Shown here in pieces: positions 62,372 to 64,000 of a stretch of DNA of 64,000 bases. Source of the stretch: DATLLJ01 sp035537875 (GTDB lineage: Bacteria; Acidobacteriota; Vicinamibacteria; Vicinamibacterales; CAVVIG01); assembly GCA_035537875.1 (NCBI GenBank), contig DATLLJ010000105.1:87551-151550 (forward strand), given 5' to 3'. The notes under the pieces were generated by a model that saw only the letters and a list, made by a program, of their open reading frames with translations, was not told where the DNA came from and did no database searches. How positions within the stretch are numbered: the first letter of the stretch is position 1; each line of letters opens with the position of its first letter. The position numbers and the translations under genes were made by a program.

Positions 62372-62802
62372 CGGGCAGCGCAGCCCGCCATTACGTCGAA
62401 GTCGCTGCTCAACGCGAAGCATTTATCGCCGCCGACGTGATCGCTCGAGCGTTGACGGTGTCGACGAGGACCCTGCTGCGCGACTGGCGGCGGCAGCAGC
62501 TCCCCGAAACCAAAGTGGGGCGCTGCATCCTCTTCCCGGCCCGTACGGCCTATGCGAAATACTTTCGCGAAGGATCGATCGCGATGACGGAGGTCCTCGA
62601 ACCGTCCAGTCTGGTCCGCCGCGTGCGCGAACACGAGGAGTTGTTGCGGCGCGCGCGCGAGCGGGCCGAGCAGGAAACTGCACGTGCCGAGGCGGCCACC
62701 GAGAGCGCGAAGCGGGCGTGGACAATCGCGATCGGTGTCCATGCGTCCCGATCATCGAAGCACCACGCGACCGGCAGATCCACGAATTCGCGAAAGGAGT
62801 AG
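62368..62802 (+). CDS. Helix-turn-helix protein with coiled-coil tail
   Basis: A 144-residue protein. Residues ~15-60 (FIAADVIARALTVSTRTLLR, DWRRQQLPETKVGRCILFPA) look like a MerR/excisionase-type winged helix with the usual K/R-G-R wing. The rest, from about 80, is a long charged helix (REHEELLRRARERAEQETAR), likely a coiled coil. Its start overlaps the ribbon-helix-helix gene (ATGA). This fits a small regulatory or excision factor of a mobile element, but it is not close to a named family. Confidence 0.5.
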   Translation: MTGSAARHYVEVAAQREAFIAADVIARALTVSTRTLLRDWRRQQLPETKVGRCILFPARTAYAKYFREGSIAMTEVLEPSSLVRRVREHEELLRRARERAEQETARAEAATESAKRAWTIAIGVHASRSSKHHATGRSTNSRKE

Positions 62803-62809
62803 CAGAGAG

Positions 62810-63019
62810 ATGAGCACGAACACAGGCAAGCTGGTCACGATCGGCGAACTCGCCATCGCGAGAGAGCGAGCGAGGCGCACGTTGATGGGGCACGAGTCGA
62901 GCGGGGCCTATATGGCGGCGAGAGACTCGCGCCGAGCCTTGGCGCAGATCGATGCCGAACTGAACGCGGCGGTAGACGGCATCATCGCCGAGGAAACTGC
63001 CGCACTCGCCTCAAAGTGA
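62810..63019 (+). CDS. Hypothetical 69-residue protein
   Basis: A 69-residue helical protein (MSTNTGKLVTIGELAIARER) with alternating charged and alanine-rich helix ARDSRRALAQIDAELNAAVD. AAGGAGT and GAGAG lie upstream of the ATG at 62810, eight bases after the preceding stop. No family recognised. Fourth gene of the small run; composition like phage or plasmid accessory proteins. Confidence 0.4.
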   Translation: MSTNTGKLVTIGELAIARERARRTLMGHESSGAYMAARDSRRALAQIDAELNAAVDGIIAEETAALASK

Positions 63020-63067
63020 GCACACGGCACAACGGCGCGATGAAAATCGACCTGCCCGGACACTTGC

Positions 63068-63574
63068 TCAAGGCTCCTCGACGTTCACTTGAAGAACGTC
63101 GGGAAATGGTCCATAGGAGATAACCACGACGCGATAGGTTAGGCCGCCTTGTACCTGCCCGCTCACATGCTTTGTCGGCCATCCGTCAGCTGCACTCATC
63201 CAACTTCCATCGGGCGCTACGAGGAAGACGTCGGGGTTCAAACTACCGCGAGGCGAGCCGGACGCCGTCAATGTGGCAACGAGCGTCCCGTCCACTGGCG
63301 TCGTCACGTCGAATTGACGGCAACGGCCCGTCTGGTCCCAAGTCACAAAGCATCTTGGATCGCCATCTTCAACCACCGCTTGGACGTCGTTACCAAGCAG
63401 AATCGCCGTTCCAGTGATCGGCTCTGGACCAGATCCGCCTGAACCAGATCCGCCGGTTGGCGGCGGGGTGGTTGGAGAATTGGCTGTCGGCGGAGAGACG
63501 GTCGGTTGGGTCGGTGGGTCAGACGCGCAAGCTGCGAGCAGGAAAACGAGGCCAGCCACTGTGACTAACTTCAA
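63068..63574 (-). CDS. Small lipoprotein with Pro/Thr/Ser-rich linker
   Basis: A 168-residue lipoprotein. The TTG start at 63574 has GGAG nine bases upstream. The lipobox is LVFLLAACASD with Cys16. A Pro/Thr/Gly-rich linker (residues 19-52) leads to a beta-rich domain with ILLGNDVQAVVEDGDPRCFV, CRQFDVTTPVDGTLVATLTA and GLTYRVVVISYGPFPDVLQV, similar in pattern to bacterial pre-peptidase C-terminal (PPC) domains. Function unknown. It lies on the opposite strand to the small ORFs and ends close to the half-tRNA. Confidence 0.7.
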   Translation of the reverse strand: MKLVTVAGLVFLLAACASDPPTQPTVSPPTANSPTTPPPTGGSGSGGSGPEPITGTAILLGNDVQAVVEDGDPRCFVTWDQTGRCRQFDVTTPVDGTLVATLTASGSPRGSLNPDVFLVAPDGSWMSAADGWPTKHVSGQVQGGLTYRVVVISYGPFPDVLQVNVEEP

Positions 63575-63714
63575 GGCTCAAAGCTCCGAACGCGGCCGAT
63601 TATGGCTGAGTCTTTCCGAAGTTGCCCAGCCGATCCCGGTGGTAGCTATGTGGTAGCTAGTTTCGCGTGACCGGCGGATCGCCGAGTCAATTTGGCGTCT
63701 TTCACATGAAAAAA

Positions 63715-63759
63715 TGGAGCCGGCGATCGGACTTGAACCGATGACCTGCTGATTACGAA
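63715..63759 (-). tRNA. 3' half of a tRNA-Thr(CGT), probable integration scar
   Basis: Read on the minus strand, the 45 bases begin at the anticodon loop TTCGTAA (anticodon CGU), continue TCAGCAG (3' anticodon stem), the variable and T-arm (GGTTCAAGTCC), and end CGCCGGCTCCA, acceptor stem with encoded CCA. The 5' half is absent: upstream bases (GTCTGAATTAA) do not pair with the stem. So it is not a functional tRNA. This is the usual scar left when an integrative element enters a tRNA gene at the anticodon loop. Confidence 0.8.
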
Positions 63760-63891
63760 TTAATTCAGACGACCGTCCGCTAGTCCGCACCATCCCGCAA
63801 CACCCACCAAACATTAGGAAATCGTGCTATTCTGTCCGCACGACTCCGCACGGTTCCGCAGTCACGTGGTAGCCATGTGGTAGCCAGAACG

Positions 63892-63911
63892 CTGCTGATT
63901 GCAGTCAGCAG
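63892..63911 (+). other. Hairpin mimicking the tRNA anticodon arm
   Basis: CTGCTGA / TCAGCAG with a six-base loop forms a perfect 7-bp stem-loop five bases before the GGAG of the integrase gene. The right-hand arm TCAGCAGGTCA is the same 11-base sequence as the 3' anticodon stem of the half-tRNA at 63715-63759. The element may carry a second, imperfect copy of the tRNA crossover region, or the hairpin may mask the ribosome site. Confidence 0.4.
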
Positions 63912-63926
63912 GTCAAGGAGTAGCCG

Positions 63927-64000
63927 ATGGTAGCCAGGGGAGCCGATCGCCTGCCGTCAGCCGGTCATCTCACGAAGCGCGATATCACGGCGCTCACGCC
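63927..64000 (+). CDS. N-terminus of a probable tyrosine-type integrase (cut by window end)
   Basis: An ATG at 63927 with AAGGAG six bases upstream opens a frame that continues to the window end (24 codons). The segment LPSAGHLTKRDITALT resembles the N-terminal arm-binding region (LT...I..L pattern) of phage-type tyrosine recombinases. Its place just right of a half-tRNA and repeat sites strengthens this reading. Only the first 24 residues are visible, so the family call is tentative; the rest and the element's far end lie outside the window. Confidence 0.5.
   Translation, partial: MVARGADRLPSAGHLTKRDITALT

Larger units (their letters stand above)
63639..63936 (+). repeat. Five TGGTAGCYA 9-mers, helically phased pairs
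   Basis: The 9-mer TGGTAGC(T/C)A occurs at 63640, 63651, 63867, 63878 and 63928. The first four form two pairs, each with 11-bp spacing (one helical turn); the two 22-base blocks (63639-63660, 63866-63887) are 20/22 identical. The blocks flank the half-tRNA, and the fifth copy overlaps the integrase start codon. The arrangement is like arm-type sites of a tyrosine recombinase. Inferred from pattern only. Confidence 0.55.

Noticed and set aside
63715..63759. An intact tRNA gene
   Set aside because: Only the anticodon loop and 3' half are present; the 5' acceptor, D-arm and 5' anticodon stem are missing.

Overview
The window is a GC-rich, gene-dense bacterial chromosome segment. Its gene content points to the Acidobacteriota, most likely a Vicinamibacteria-type soil lineage: a Ser/Thr kinase fused to a TolB-like propeller, exported PQQ dehydrogenases with cytochromes and carboxypeptidase-regulatory-domain proteins, GumN/TraB, and many secreted hydrolases. 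This assignment is inferred from gene content, because there is no rRNA or other decisive marker here. Several genes appear to be transcribed with little or no leader: a TATAAT-like box lies 6-13 bases before the start codon and there is no Shine-Dalgarno sequence.

Left part (1-24.5 kb): a kinase-propeller receptor, then a leftward run (FAD-linked oxidase, exported Xaa-Pro aminopeptidase, GumN/TraB protein, amine oxidase) interrupted by a tandem repeat. It is followed by a rightward acyl carrier protein / fatty acyl-AMP ligase / PAP2 set, then the AddB-AddA helicase-nuclease pair, an exported endonuclease/exonuclease/phosphatase-fold protein, and a hybrid histidine kinase that overlaps a diadenylate-cyclase-like protein. 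An AsmA-like protein reads leftward. A 39-residue basic protein is coupled to a cold-shock protein.

Middle (24.5-45.8 kb): PQQ sugar dehydrogenase, DUF4399 lipoprotein, PobA followed upstream by a two-component system, rhomboid protease, Spy-like protein, Hsp20, and a PepE / SnoaL-like / conserved hypothetical run. Next comes a rightward exported redox operon (Tat-dependent alpha-hydroxy-acid oxidase with a haem-c motif, large CxxCH protein, dihaem cytochrome, PQQ alcohol dehydrogenase, small exported protein). A VIT/CCC1-type transporter, a GerW-like protein, and a three-part fusion of receiver, degenerate NtrC-type AAA+ and Ser/Thr kinase follow.

Right part (45.8-64 kb): HAD phosphatase, TonB-domain protein with an ECF sigma factor, P2-type ATPase, exported amidase, a second exported EEP-fold protein and a cupredoxin. 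A transmembrane TIR protein sits beside a CsgG-like protein. Beyond these are an alpha/beta hydrolase whose stop codon lies in a 166-bp MITE-like element, a VapBC-type toxin-antitoxin pair, and a large membrane GDPD-phytase-like fusion. The end of the window is mobile in character: small DNA-binding ORFs, a lipoprotein, a 3' half-tRNA-Thr (attachment-site scar), helically phased 9-bp repeats and the first 24 codons of an integrase-like gene running off the window.

The best candidates for undescribed biology are the kinase/DAC-like pair (18950-22200), the receiver/pseudo-NtrC/kinase fusion (42899-45076), the TIR/CsgG pair (53877-55962) and the haem-motif alpha-hydroxy-acid oxidase operon (34544-41517).
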